A model generated the notes under the pieces. That model did not search any database and was not told where the DNA came from. It worked only from the letters and a program-made list of their open reading frames with translations. From an uncultured Clostridia bacterium (lineage in GTDB: Bacteria; Bacillota; Clostridia; Christensenellales; Aristaeellaceae): 7,578 bases of DNA. A program made the position numbers and the translations under genes. Shown piece by piece: positions 1 to 5,706 of the stretch. Position 1 is the stretch's first letter; every line of letters begins with the position of its first letter. The stretch lies in contig CAMMGP010000048.1 in the NCBI GenBank assembly GCA_946496415.1, positions 1 through 7,578 of the forward strand, in the 5' to 3' direction.

Positions 1-821
1 AGGTAGTTCTGCGAGCGGTAGAGCAGTTCCATGTCGTAATCCGGCACGTAGGAACCGAGGATCTCCGCGCACTCGTCGGGGTTCTCGATGGCGTAGACAT
101 AGCCGCGCGAGGTGGCGGCGAGGAACTTGCGCACCATCTCCGGACGGTTCTCGATCACGTCCGTGCTGGTGATGAGCAGGGGGGTGTAGTAGTCGAGGCG
201 CTCGTCAAGGTCGCGCACGGGCATGTAGTTGATCTCAAAGCCCGCCAGTTCGCACTTGATGTTGTCCCACGCCTCGTAGAACCACATGATGTCCACGTCG
301 CCTTCCAGCGCCGCGAAGCCGCTGCCATCGGAGATGACGATATTGAGCGTGTCAAAATCCGCGCCGGCCTCGGTCATCACGGCGTTGATGACCGCCGCCT
401 CGCCCGGGCCGCCCCAGCAGGAGTAGGTCTTGCCGCCAAAGTCCGCGGGGGAGGTGATGTCCTTGCCCGCCCAGGTGGCGAAGCCGGAGGTGTTGTGCTG
501 GATGATGGCAGCCACGGCGCGGATGGGCAGCGGGTCCTCGCTGGTGAGCGCCATGGTCACTTCTTCCTGATAGCTGATGCCGAAATCGCCCTTGCCGACG
601 GCAATGAGCGTGGCGGTAGCGCCCTCGGTGGGCTCGATGATCTCCACGTTCAGGCCCTCTTCCTCGTACCAGCCCTTGGAAAGAGCCACGTACATGCCGG
701 TGTGGTTGGTGTTGGGCACATAGTCGAGGATGACGGTCACGTCCTCAAGTTCTTCCTCCGCCAAAGCCGCGGCGGAGAAGGCGAGCAGGAGCGCGAGCAG
801 GCAGACAAGCAGTTTCTTCAT
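1..821 (-). CDS. thiY: ABC transporter substrate-binding protein, ThiY/NMT1-THI5-like (partial, 3' end off the window)
   Basis: Probable extracytoplasmic binding protein for a thiamine pyrimidine precursor (HMP or a formylated aminopyrimidine), delivering it to the permease encoded just upstream. 273 residues are visible and the C-terminus lies left of the window. Residues 1-21 are a signal peptide (MKKLLVCLLALLLAFSAAALA) that ends in Ala-Leu-Ala, with no lipobox cysteine at its end. The family signature follows: LDYVPNTNHTGMYVALSKGW (residues 32-51), then EEEGLNVEI, and SCWGGPGEAA near 134-143, which matches the conserved Gly-rich segment of NMT1/THI5 proteins. The signal peptide and adjacent permease argue for a transporter rather than the fungal THI5 enzyme. 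The start lies 6 nt after the permease stop, with AAAGGA upstream, so the two are co-transcribed. The TPP riboswitch upstream supports the thiamine assignment; the exact ligand is inferred. Confidence 0.88.
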   Translation of the reverse strand, partial: MKKLLVCLLALLLAFSAAALAEEELEDVTVILDYVPNTNHTGMYVALSKGWYEEEGLNVEIIEPTEGATATLIAVGKGDFGISYQEEVTMALTSEDPLPIRAVAAIIQHNTSGFATWAGKDITSPADFGGKTYSCWGGPGEAAVINAVMTEAGADFDTLNIVISDGSGFAALEGDVDIMWFYEAWDNIKCELAGFEINYMPVRDLDERLDYYTPLLITSTDVIENRPEMVRKFLAATSRGYVYAIENPDECAEILGSYVPDYDMELLYRSQNY

Positions 822-827
822 ACGTTT

Positions 828-1589
828 TCATCCTTTCGCCCTGCGCAAAAACGGCAGGAAGATATACTGACACAAACGGACGATGCCGTTCATGAGCAGA
901 CTCAATACGATGATGACCACCACGCAGGCAAACACCTTGTCGAGCATATAACTCTCCTTGACGCGCAGGAGGTAGTAGCCCAGCCCGCTCTGCGAGCCGA
1001 TCCACTCCCCCACCACCGCGCCGCTGATGGAATAGGTGGCGGCAACGCGCAGGCCGGAAAACAGCGGCGGCAGCGCCGCGGGCAATTTCACCAGCGCGTA
1101 GACCTGGACGCGGGAAGCGCCGTAGGAGCGCACCAGATCGACGTAACCCCTGCCCACCTGCGACATGCCGTCGGTGAAGTTGACGGCCACGGGGAAAAAG
1201 CACATCAGAACGACGGTGAGTATCTTCGGGGCCATGCCAAAGCCCAGATAGATGATGAGTATGGGCGCGAGGACGATCATCGGCACCGTCTGCGTGACGA
1301 CGAGGATGGGGTACACGCACCTGCGCACCACGGGGAAGGCGTCCATCACCACGCCCAGCAGCAGGCCGAAAGCGAGGGCGATGACCATGCCCAGCGCCGC
1401 CTCGGAGAGCGTGACCAGCGCATGGGGGAAGAGCGTGCCAACGTCCGCAAACAGCGCCTCGATGACGTCGATGGGGCCGGGCAGCACGTAGAGGGGCACG
1501 TCGAAGGCCCGCACGCAGACCTCCCACAACACCAGCAGCGCCGCCACCACCAGCCACGGCAGGGGCTTTTGCCAGTTTTTCGCCCGCAT
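828..1589 (-). CDS. thiX: ABC transporter permease, thiamine-precursor type (ThiX-like)
   Basis: Integral membrane permease of a binding-protein-dependent ABC importer (BPD_transp_1 family, close to the SsuC/TauC/ThiX group), 253 residues, normal for the family. Hydrophobic segments lie at about residues 10-28, 62-82, 92-116, 121-138, 180-198 and 217-235. The cytoplasmic EAA-type loop that contacts the ATPase is readable at about 149-171 (DLVRSYGASRVQVYALVKLP, with the invariant Gly and the Leu-Pro end). The open frame extends further upstream to 1703, but that extension covers the riboswitch and terminator. The ATG at 1589 has GGGAGGA 7 nt upstream, so this start is chosen. It is the first gene after the TPP riboswitch and is followed by the binding protein. 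A partner ATPase is not in the window. Confidence 0.9.
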   Translation of the reverse strand: MRAKNWQKPLPWLVVAALLVLWEVCVRAFDVPLYVLPGPIDVIEALFADVGTLFPHALVTLSEAALGMVIALAFGLLLGVVMDAFPVVRRCVYPILVVTQTVPMIVLAPILIIYLGFGMAPKILTVVLMCFFPVAVNFTDGMSQVGRGYVDLVRSYGASRVQVYALVKLPAALPPLFSGLRVAATYSISGAVVGEWIGSQSGLGYYLLRVKESYMLDKVFACVVVIIVLSLLMNGIVRLCQYIFLPFLRRAKG

Positions 1590-1603
1590 ATGTTCTTCCT
1601 CCC
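1590..1603 (-). promoter_or_regulatory. Ribosome binding site deciding the permease start
   Basis: GGGAGGA (1603-1597) sits 7 nt before the ATG at 1589-1587. It lies after the riboswitch terminator, so translation begins only on read-through transcripts. It rules out the longer reading frame that starts inside the riboswitch. Confidence 0.8.
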
Positions 1604-1622
1604 TTTTTCGACGATGGAACGC

Positions 1623-1657
1623 AAAACGCGCGCCCGTGGAAATGCCACAGGCGCGCG
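1623..1657 (-). terminator. Riboswitch-controlled intrinsic terminator
   Basis: On the minus strand, a 13-bp stem (arms 1657-1645 and 1639-1627, sequence CGCGCGCCTGTGG paired with CCACGGGCGCGCG, one G-U pair) closes a 5-nt loop and is followed by TTTT at 1626-1623. It lies between the TPP aptamer and the permease ribosome site, the expected place for the expression platform of a terminating riboswitch. The U tract is short, but the stem is very stable. Confidence 0.82.
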
Positions 1658-1676
1658 CAAAAAACGCTTCGAAAGC

Positions 1677-1770
1677 TATTTTCCCTGCGTTGGCATTATC
1701 CAAATCAGGTATTGCGGGTCGAAGCTGACGAGCTTCCTCTCAGCCTGCTCCAAAGCAAGCTCCCCGAATA
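1677..1770 (-). ncRNA. TPP riboswitch (THI element)
   Basis: The aptamer binds thiamine pyrophosphate and shuts off the downstream transporter operon. The minus strand shows the conserved core in order: TATTCGGGGAGC (5' side), a stem CTTGCT-TTGG-AGCAGG, then CTGAGAGG (the invariant CUGAGA). An optional stem-loop GAAGCT-CGTC-AGCTTC follows, then ACCCGC, then ACCTGATTTGGATAATGCCA and ACGCAGGGAA, the near-invariant pyrophosphate-binding half. A short P1 can form between TATT (1770-1767) and AATA (1680-1677). The predicted transcript begins at about 1772-1771, right at P1. The terminator at 1623-1657 is the likely expression platform. Confidence 0.97.
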
Positions 1771-1778
1771 TCGAATGT

Positions 1779-1807
1779 ATGATAGCACGAAAACCCGGCG
1801 CTGTCAA
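1779..1807 (-). promoter_or_regulatory. Sigma-A promoter of the TPP-riboswitch operon
   Basis: On the minus strand, TTGACA (1807-1802) is followed after exactly 17 nt by TATCAT (1784-1779). The expected start point is about 1772, which coincides with the beginning of the TPP aptamer. The -35 box lies only 7 nt beyond the stop codon of luxS. Confidence 0.88.
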
Positions 1808-1814
1808 GTAAAAA

Positions 1815-2294
1815 CTAGTCCGGGTAGTGCATGCGCGTTTCGTCGATCTGGCCGAACACTTCGGCGCGGTAGCGGCGGGCGTAGTATTTGGCCATGGGAA
1901 GGTTCATGTCCAGATAGTTGCCGCAATCGCGGGCGCTGGCCCCGGGAATCTCGCCCTCGAAGGCGATGATGAAATCGAGCATGCCTCGCACGAGGCCAAA
2001 CACGTCCAGCGGCGAAAGTTCGCCCGCCATCAGCAGGTAAAATCCCGTGCGGCAGCCCATGGGGCCGAAGTAGAGCACGCGGCCTTTCCATTCCGGCTCG
2101 TTGCGCAGATAGGTCGCGCCCAGGTGCTCGATGGCGTGCACCTCCGCCGTGCCCATCACCGGCTCGCGGTTGGGCGCGGTCATGCGCAGATCGAAGGTGG
2201 TGACGGCCGCGCCGTCCACGCGATCCACGCGGGAAACGTAGAGACCGGGCAAAAGGCGCAGGTGGTCGATCTGGAAACTGGCGATCTTCTCCAT
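1815..2294 (-). CDS. luxS: S-ribosylhomocysteine lyase LuxS (AI-2 synthase)
   Basis: Cytoplasmic metalloenzyme that cleaves S-ribosylhomocysteine to homocysteine and DPD, the precursor of the autoinducer AI-2, in the activated-methyl cycle. At 159 residues it is the usual length. All signature residues are present: the HAIEH motif (His53, Glu56, His57) and Cys124 in ARDCGNY match the metal ligands and acid/base Glu of the family, and Cys81 in GPMGCRTGFY is the catalytic cysteine. The ATG at 2294 has GGGAGG upstream. Another ATG at 2309 would place that ribosome site inside the gene, so it is rejected. The gene follows lgt by 14 nt and is probably in the same operon. No SAM-responsive leader or intrinsic terminator is visible next to it. 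Confidence 0.97.
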   Translation of the reverse strand: MEKIASFQIDHLRLLPGLYVSRVDRVDGAAVTTFDLRMTAPNREPVMGTAEVHAIEHLGATYLRNEPEWKGRVLYFGPMGCRTGFYLLMAGELSPLDVFGLVRGMLDFIIAFEGEIPGASARDCGNYLDMNLPMAKYYARRYRAEVFGQIDETRMHYPD

Positions 2295-2308
2295 GGAAAA
2301 ACCTCCCA

Positions 2309-3127
2309 TCAGTCGTCCGTCTCCCGGGGATGGATGCGGCCCTCGGGCGTGCGGAAGGGATCGGCGTTCACGCCCCTGCGGGCGAGGACGAAGCAAAGGA
2401 CGGCGCCCGCCGCGAACGCGGGCAGGCTCCAGAACTGCGAGGTGGTCAGGCCGAGAATGTGGCCGCGGATCTCGTCGCCGCGGAAAAATTCGAGGATGAA
2501 GCGGTAGGTGGCGTAACTCATCAGAAACACGCCCGCCGCGCGCGGCACGGGGCGCTTTTTGCGCAGATAGAGAAGCAGCGCCGCGCAGAGGATGAGGTCG
2601 CAGGCGGCTTCGATCAGCTGCACCGGCAAAAGCCGCGCCCCGCCCTCGATCTGGGGCGAGAGGGCAAAGCAGAAGGGCAGATCGCAGGGCATGCCGTAGC
2701 AGCAGCCGGCAAAGAGGCAGCCCACGCGCCCGAAGGCGTGGCCAAGCGCCAGGGCCGGGGCGCAGAGGTCGAGCACCGGGAAAACGCGCAGGCCGACGAC
2801 GCGGCAGCCGAGCCACACGCCCAGTATGCCGCCCAGGAGCCCGCCATAAAAGACGATGCCGCCCTGCGAGAGCGCTTCCAGCAGCCGCCCCTGCCGCGCC
2901 GCCTCAAGAATGGCGGGCAGGCCCACGGAAAAGAGCATGTAGAAGATATAGCCGCCCAACAGCGCCAGCCCAAAGGCGCAGCAAACAACCACCAGCGCGC
3001 ATTCCCAGCAGATCTCACGGCTGCGGAAGAGACGCGCGAAGAGAAAAAAGGCAGCAAAGAGGCCGGCCAGCATCCACAGCCCGTAGGTGCCGACGCGCAG
3101 GCCGAAAAGATCAACGTAGGGATACAT
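2309..3127 (-). CDS. lgt: Prolipoprotein diacylglyceryl transferase Lgt
   Basis: Membrane enzyme that transfers diacylglycerol from phosphatidylglycerol to the lipobox cysteine of prolipoproteins, the first step of lipoprotein maturation. It has 272 residues and multiple hydrophobic segments (about 15-33, 43-65, 89-110, 117-130, 170-187, 230-248). The Lgt signature is readable at 129-144 as GHAFGRVGCLFAGCCYG, with Arg134 in the GRxGC core. It is preceded by GGIVFYGGLLGG (89-100) and followed by PVQLIE (168-173) and YRFILEFFRGD (208-218). A Tyr (Tyr94) stands where E. coli Lgt has the His of its HGG motif. The ribosome site is weak (only GAAG before the ATG) and the start is 9 nt after the upstream stop, so translational coupling is likely. 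luxS follows directly. Confidence 0.96.
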   Translation of the reverse strand: MYPYVDLFGLRVGTYGLWMLAGLFAAFFLFARLFRSREICWECALVVVCCAFGLALLGGYIFYMLFSVGLPAILEAARQGRLLEALSQGGIVFYGGLLGGILGVWLGCRVVGLRVFPVLDLCAPALALGHAFGRVGCLFAGCCYGMPCDLPFCFALSPQIEGGARLLPVQLIEAACDLILCAALLLYLRKKRPVPRAAGVFLMSYATYRFILEFFRGDEIRGHILGLTTSQFWSLPAFAAGAVLCFVLARRGVNADPFRTPEGRIHPRETDD

Positions 3128-3136
3128 GCTTCAAAC

Positions 3137-3424
3137 TCAGAGGATGGAGCGCAGCGCCGCCTGCATCTGGCAGATCGCGCAGCCGCTGGCGGCGAAGCAG
3201 ATGATGGCGATGATCAGGCCGAGCACCGAGCAGGCGATACCGACGAGGGCAAGGCCGCTCCTTTCCGGATCGCGCAGTATGCCCAGCGCGCCGAGCACGA
3301 GGCCGCCGAGGGCGAAGATCAATGAGAGGAACACGCCGCCGCCATTGAGGGCGAAAAAGGCGAAGGGGATGGAAAGCGCGCCCACGATGAGGGCAATGAC
3401 GGACAGGGAAAGCATGGAGAACAC
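3137..3424 (-). CDS. Small three-helix membrane protein, DUF4190-like
   Basis: Hypothetical membrane protein of 95 residues from the preferred GTG start at 3424. Three hydrophobic segments occur at about residues 4-26, 31-51 and 58-79. The pattern of a glycine/leucine pair of helices joined by a short charged loop (GLVLGALGILRDPERSGLAL) resembles the DUF4190 group, whose function is unknown. The frame is open to a GTG at 3451, but that codon sits at the predicted transcription start and has no ribosome site. GTG 3424 has AAGGAAGTG 6 nt upstream, an 8-of-9 match to AAGGAGGTG. ATG 3415 is a further alternative. It is the first gene of the operon with lgt and luxS. Cysteines cluster near the C-terminus (Cys76, Cys82, Cys85). 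Confidence 0.7.
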   Translation of the reverse strand: MFSMLSLSVIALIVGALSIPFAFFALNGGGVFLSLIFALGGLVLGALGILRDPERSGLALVGIACSVLGLIIAIICFAASGCAICQMQAALRSIL

Positions 3425-3430
3425 GAAAAG

Positions 3431-3439
3431 CACTTCCTT
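3431..3439 (-). promoter_or_regulatory. Ribosome binding site selecting GTG 3424
   Basis: AAGGAAGTG lies 6 nt before the GTG at 3424-3422 and within the expected transcript, whose start is near 3450. It is the only good Shine-Dalgarno match near the beginning of this small gene. Confidence 0.6.
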
Positions 3440-3456
3440 TTTCTGGTACACACAGT

Positions 3457-3485
3457 ATGATAGGGCGGGCGGGGCGGTTTGTCAA
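3457..3485 (-). promoter_or_regulatory. Sigma-A promoter of the small membrane protein-lgt-luxS operon
   Basis: TTGACA (3485-3480), a 17-nt GC-rich spacer and TATCAT (3462-3457) on the minus strand. The expected start is near 3450. It begins 13 nt after the T-tract of the upstream terminator. Its two hexamers and spacing are identical to those of the TPP-riboswitch promoter. Confidence 0.88.
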
Positions 3486-3498
3486 GGCGGGAAGCGTC

Positions 3499-3534
3499 AA
3501 AAAGCGCCGCCTGCCCGGGAAAAGCAGGCGGCGC
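3499..3534 (-). terminator. Intrinsic terminator ending the CorC-FucU-secreted protein operon
   Basis: A perfect 11-bp stem, GCGCCGCCTGC (3534-3524) with GCAGGCGGCGC (3514-3504), closes a 9-nt loop and is followed by TTTTT (3503-3499). It lies 15 nt after the stop codon of the 543-residue protein and insulates it from the next promoter. Confidence 0.93.
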
Positions 3535-3549
3535 GAGGCGTTGCGCGCC

Positions 3550-5181
3550 TTAGAACATGTCGATGCCGCTGAGGATCTGGGCAAGGCCGGGCACGTTCTG
3601 GCCGAGGGTGCCGACCAGCCGCATGGCGAGGAGGCTGCCTTCGCTGGCGAGCTGCTCGTAGCCCTTCTCGTCGAGCATGAGCAGATCCACGGTCTCGCCC
3701 GTCGGGGCGGGCAGGGAGGCGGGGTCTACCGCGGCGTGGGTCATGCTGACGTCGGCGGTGACGGCGTAGTTCACGGCGCTGCCCTCATAGCCCATGGTCG
3801 CGCCGAGTGTGAGCACGCCGGCGTTGTCCTCGCTGCCGAGGGCGTTTTCCGTATAATCGCCCTCATAGGTGAAGTAGAAGCTCTGCGCGCCCGAGTAGGG
3901 GTCGGAAGCGGCGATCTGCGCGCCGTAGTACTCGTAGCCGTCGGCGTGCTGCGTCTGCACCGTCACTTCCGCGGTCTGCGTCTGGCCGGCGGCGCTGAAC
4001 TGCATCAGGCCGTAGAATTCGTCGTAGAGGTAATTCACGCCGTCGGCGGGCGAGTAGTAGCCCTCCGCGCTGAAGGACTCGGCAACGTCCTCCGCGGAAG
4101 TCAGCTCCATATTCAGGGCGAACGTGGCGCGGTCGGCGCTCTGAGCGTCGTAGCCCATGGGATGGTAGAAAAGCGTCGTTGCCTGCGTCAATTCCCCGGC
4201 GTAGCCGGCGGTCATGTCCATCTCAAGGCCGAGGCCGGAAAGGTCGCCGGACGAGGCGGCGGAGACGAAGTTGATGATCCTGGCGCTGACGTCGACCTTG
4301 GCGCTTCCCTCGACACCGTCGGCCGTGCTCTCTCCCCAGCCGGTGTAGACGTAGTCCGCGCCCTCGGCGTAGCCGTCGACCGTTACCTCGCTCGTCAGCG
4401 CGGCCGCGCCGTCGGACAGTTCGAGGCGTCCCTCCTCGCGGATGATGGGCATGCCGGCTTCATCCGTGGCCATCCAGATCGTGATGGTGTATTCGCCGTC
4501 TATACCATCCAGATCGCCGCCCATCGAAGCCTTTTCATCGTTGTAGGCGTCAGGCGCGGCGCCCGCGCCGATGACCAGCTGGGAAAAGACGGGGATGTCC
4601 TTCAGGCCCATTTCAAGGCTTTCCGCGAATTCCCGGAGCATATCCCCGGTGATGGTGTACGTATAGCCCTGCATCTCGACCTGGCCCACCGTGTGGTCGA
4701 TCGTCTGCACGCCCTCGTCCACCTGCGTGGCCATCGCGTTCTCGGCCAGCGAAACAAAGGGCGCGGCCACCGCGTTGACAAGGCCGATGAGCGTATCCTC
4801 GGAAAGCATCTCGGCGAAGAGCTGCAAAGCCGGGGCGATATCGTCGCCCATCATCTTCTCCAGCGGCAGGGCGTAGGCGCTGCTCAGGCCATCGGCCCCA
4901 AGCACCAATTCGCGGCCGTCAAAGAGCGCGTAACCCTCGGCGGCGGCATCCTCGCCGCCCAGCAGGCGCAGCACGAATTCCACGGCGTCGCCGGTGTCGG
5001 CCGCCGTCATCTCGACGCTCAGCCCCTCCAGATCGAGAAGATCGACGCCGGCGGCGTTGACCGCGATGTTGGAGATGGTCAGCGTATGCGCCGTGGCCGT
5101 GTTCTCCTCCGCCATGGCTGCGGGCAGGATGAGCAGCAGCATGGCCAGCGCCATGGCCAGGAGCCTTTTCAAACCGTTCAT
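3550..5181 (-). CDS. Acidic secreted protein of unknown function (543 aa)
   Basis: I do not recognise this protein and assign no function. It begins with a clear signal peptide (residues 1-24, ending in AAMA before Glu-Glu) without a lipobox, so it should be released outside the membrane. The mature part is rich in alternating hydrophobic, Thr, Ser and Tyr residues typical of beta sheets (for example QGYTYTITGD at 161-170 and SFYFTYEGDYTE at 434-445), separated by helical stretches (105-150, 170-200, 502-540). It is very acidic: about 13 Lys plus Arg after the signal peptide against many Asp and Glu. It contains no cysteine. The ATG at 5181 has AGAGGG 8 nt upstream. An in-frame ATG at 5208 lacks such a site and would bury the signal peptide. 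It lies 75 nt after the FucU gene with no clear promoter between, and ends just before a strong terminator, so it is the last gene of that operon. Confidence 0.85.
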   Translation of the reverse strand: MNGLKRLLAMALAMLLLILPAAMAEENTATAHTLTISNIAVNAAGVDLLDLEGLSVEMTAADTGDAVEFVLRLLGGEDAAAEGYALFDGRELVLGADGLSSAYALPLEKMMGDDIAPALQLFAEMLSEDTLIGLVNAVAAPFVSLAENAMATQVDEGVQTIDHTVGQVEMQGYTYTITGDMLREFAESLEMGLKDIPVFSQLVIGAGAAPDAYNDEKASMGGDLDGIDGEYTITIWMATDEAGMPIIREEGRLELSDGAAALTSEVTVDGYAEGADYVYTGWGESTADGVEGSAKVDVSARIINFVSAASSGDLSGLGLEMDMTAGYAGELTQATTLFYHPMGYDAQSADRATFALNMELTSAEDVAESFSAEGYYSPADGVNYLYDEFYGLMQFSAAGQTQTAEVTVQTQHADGYEYYGAQIAASDPYSGAQSFYFTYEGDYTENALGSEDNAGVLTLGATMGYEGSAVNYAVTADVSMTHAAVDPASLPAPTGETVDLLMLDEKGYEQLASEGSLLAMRLVGTLGQNVPGLAQILSGIDMF

Positions 5182-5256
5182 GAGAATACCCTCTCTTTCT
5201 TGCTCCACGCGCGGCGGAGCCGTATGACGTTTAGACGCGGGAAAGCCGGCGAAGGT

Positions 5257-5685
5257 TCACTGCTTGACGACGCCCTTTTTGAGGATGACGTTGGCGTAGA
5301 CGGCGGTCTCGCCGGTGGCGATGACGGCGTAGGACTTGTCGGCGCGATCGTAGAAGGCGAAGCGCTCAAGGAAGCCGACCTTCGTACCCGGCTGGTGCTT
5401 TTCGACAATGGCCTTGTACTTGTCCCAGATGGACGTGTCGGCGGGATCGCCGGGGGTCTTTTCCATCAGCAGCACCGGCTCGTCCACGAACGTATCCAGC
5501 GGGAAGAATGTGAGAATGGCGTCGAGTATCTCGCAAACGCCGTGGCCGTCCAGGCGGATGAGGTTGCGGGCCGTGGAGGCGGCGGGGTAGTTGCCGTCGC
5601 CGATGGTGATCTCGTCGCCATGGCCCATCTCCATCAGCACCTTGAGAAGTTCGGGGGACAGGATCGCGGGGATGCCTTTTAACAT
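5257..5685 (-). CDS. fucU: RbsD/FucU family sugar mutarotase, FucU-like
   Basis: Probable cytoplasmic mutarotase that speeds exchange of alpha and beta anomers of L-fucose or a related sugar. It has 142 residues, the usual FucU length. The start MLKGIPAILSPELLKVLMEM is characteristic, followed by GHGDEITIGDGNYP with the conserved His22 and Asp30. The C-terminal block FYDRADKSYAVIATGETAVY (111-130) continues as ANVILKKG, the strongly conserved end of the family. A near-perfect ribosome site AAGGAGG stands 8 nt before the ATG at 5685. It starts 21 nt after the CorC homologue stop, so the two share a transcript. No other fucose or ribose gene is visible, so the substrate is inferred only from family membership. 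Confidence 0.92.
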   Translation of the reverse strand: MLKGIPAILSPELLKVLMEMGHGDEITIGDGNYPAASTARNLIRLDGHGVCEILDAILTFFPLDTFVDEPVLLMEKTPGDPADTSIWDKYKAIVEKHQPGTKVGFLERFAFYDRADKSYAVIATGETAVYANVILKKGVVKQ

Positions 5686-5706
5686 GGTGGGTTCCTCCTT
5701 GTGCGT

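Noticed and set aside
1590..1703. N-terminal extension of the permease to the ATG at 1703
   Set aside because: The added residues would be translated from the TPP aptamer and terminator stem. They are not membrane-like, and a good ribosome site precedes ATG 1589.
495..1811. A 438-codon plus-strand open frame across the ThiY/ThiX genes and the riboswitch
   Set aside because: It is antisense to recognised transporter genes and runs through a structured TPP riboswitch and terminator. The composition is His/Asp/Gln/Arg-rich with no domain pattern.
2330..3325. A 331-codon plus-strand open frame over lgt
   Set aside because: Shadow of lgt in GC-rich DNA; the translation is rich in Ala, Glu, Gln and Arg without a recognisable motif, and the opposite strand encodes a full-length Lgt.
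5182..5256. Possible terminator or promoter between FucU and the secreted protein
   Set aside because: Only a 5-bp GCTCC/GGAGC hairpin without a T-tract and no pair of promoter boxes at proper spacing; read-through seems more likely.
3457..5682. A 741-codon open frame on the plus strand opposite the secreted protein and FucU genes
   Set aside because: It is antisense to two genes with clear signals and family matches. Its translation is low-complexity, rich in His, Gln, Arg, Gly and Ala, and it has no ribosome site. High GC at third codon positions leaves stops rare in this antisense frame.
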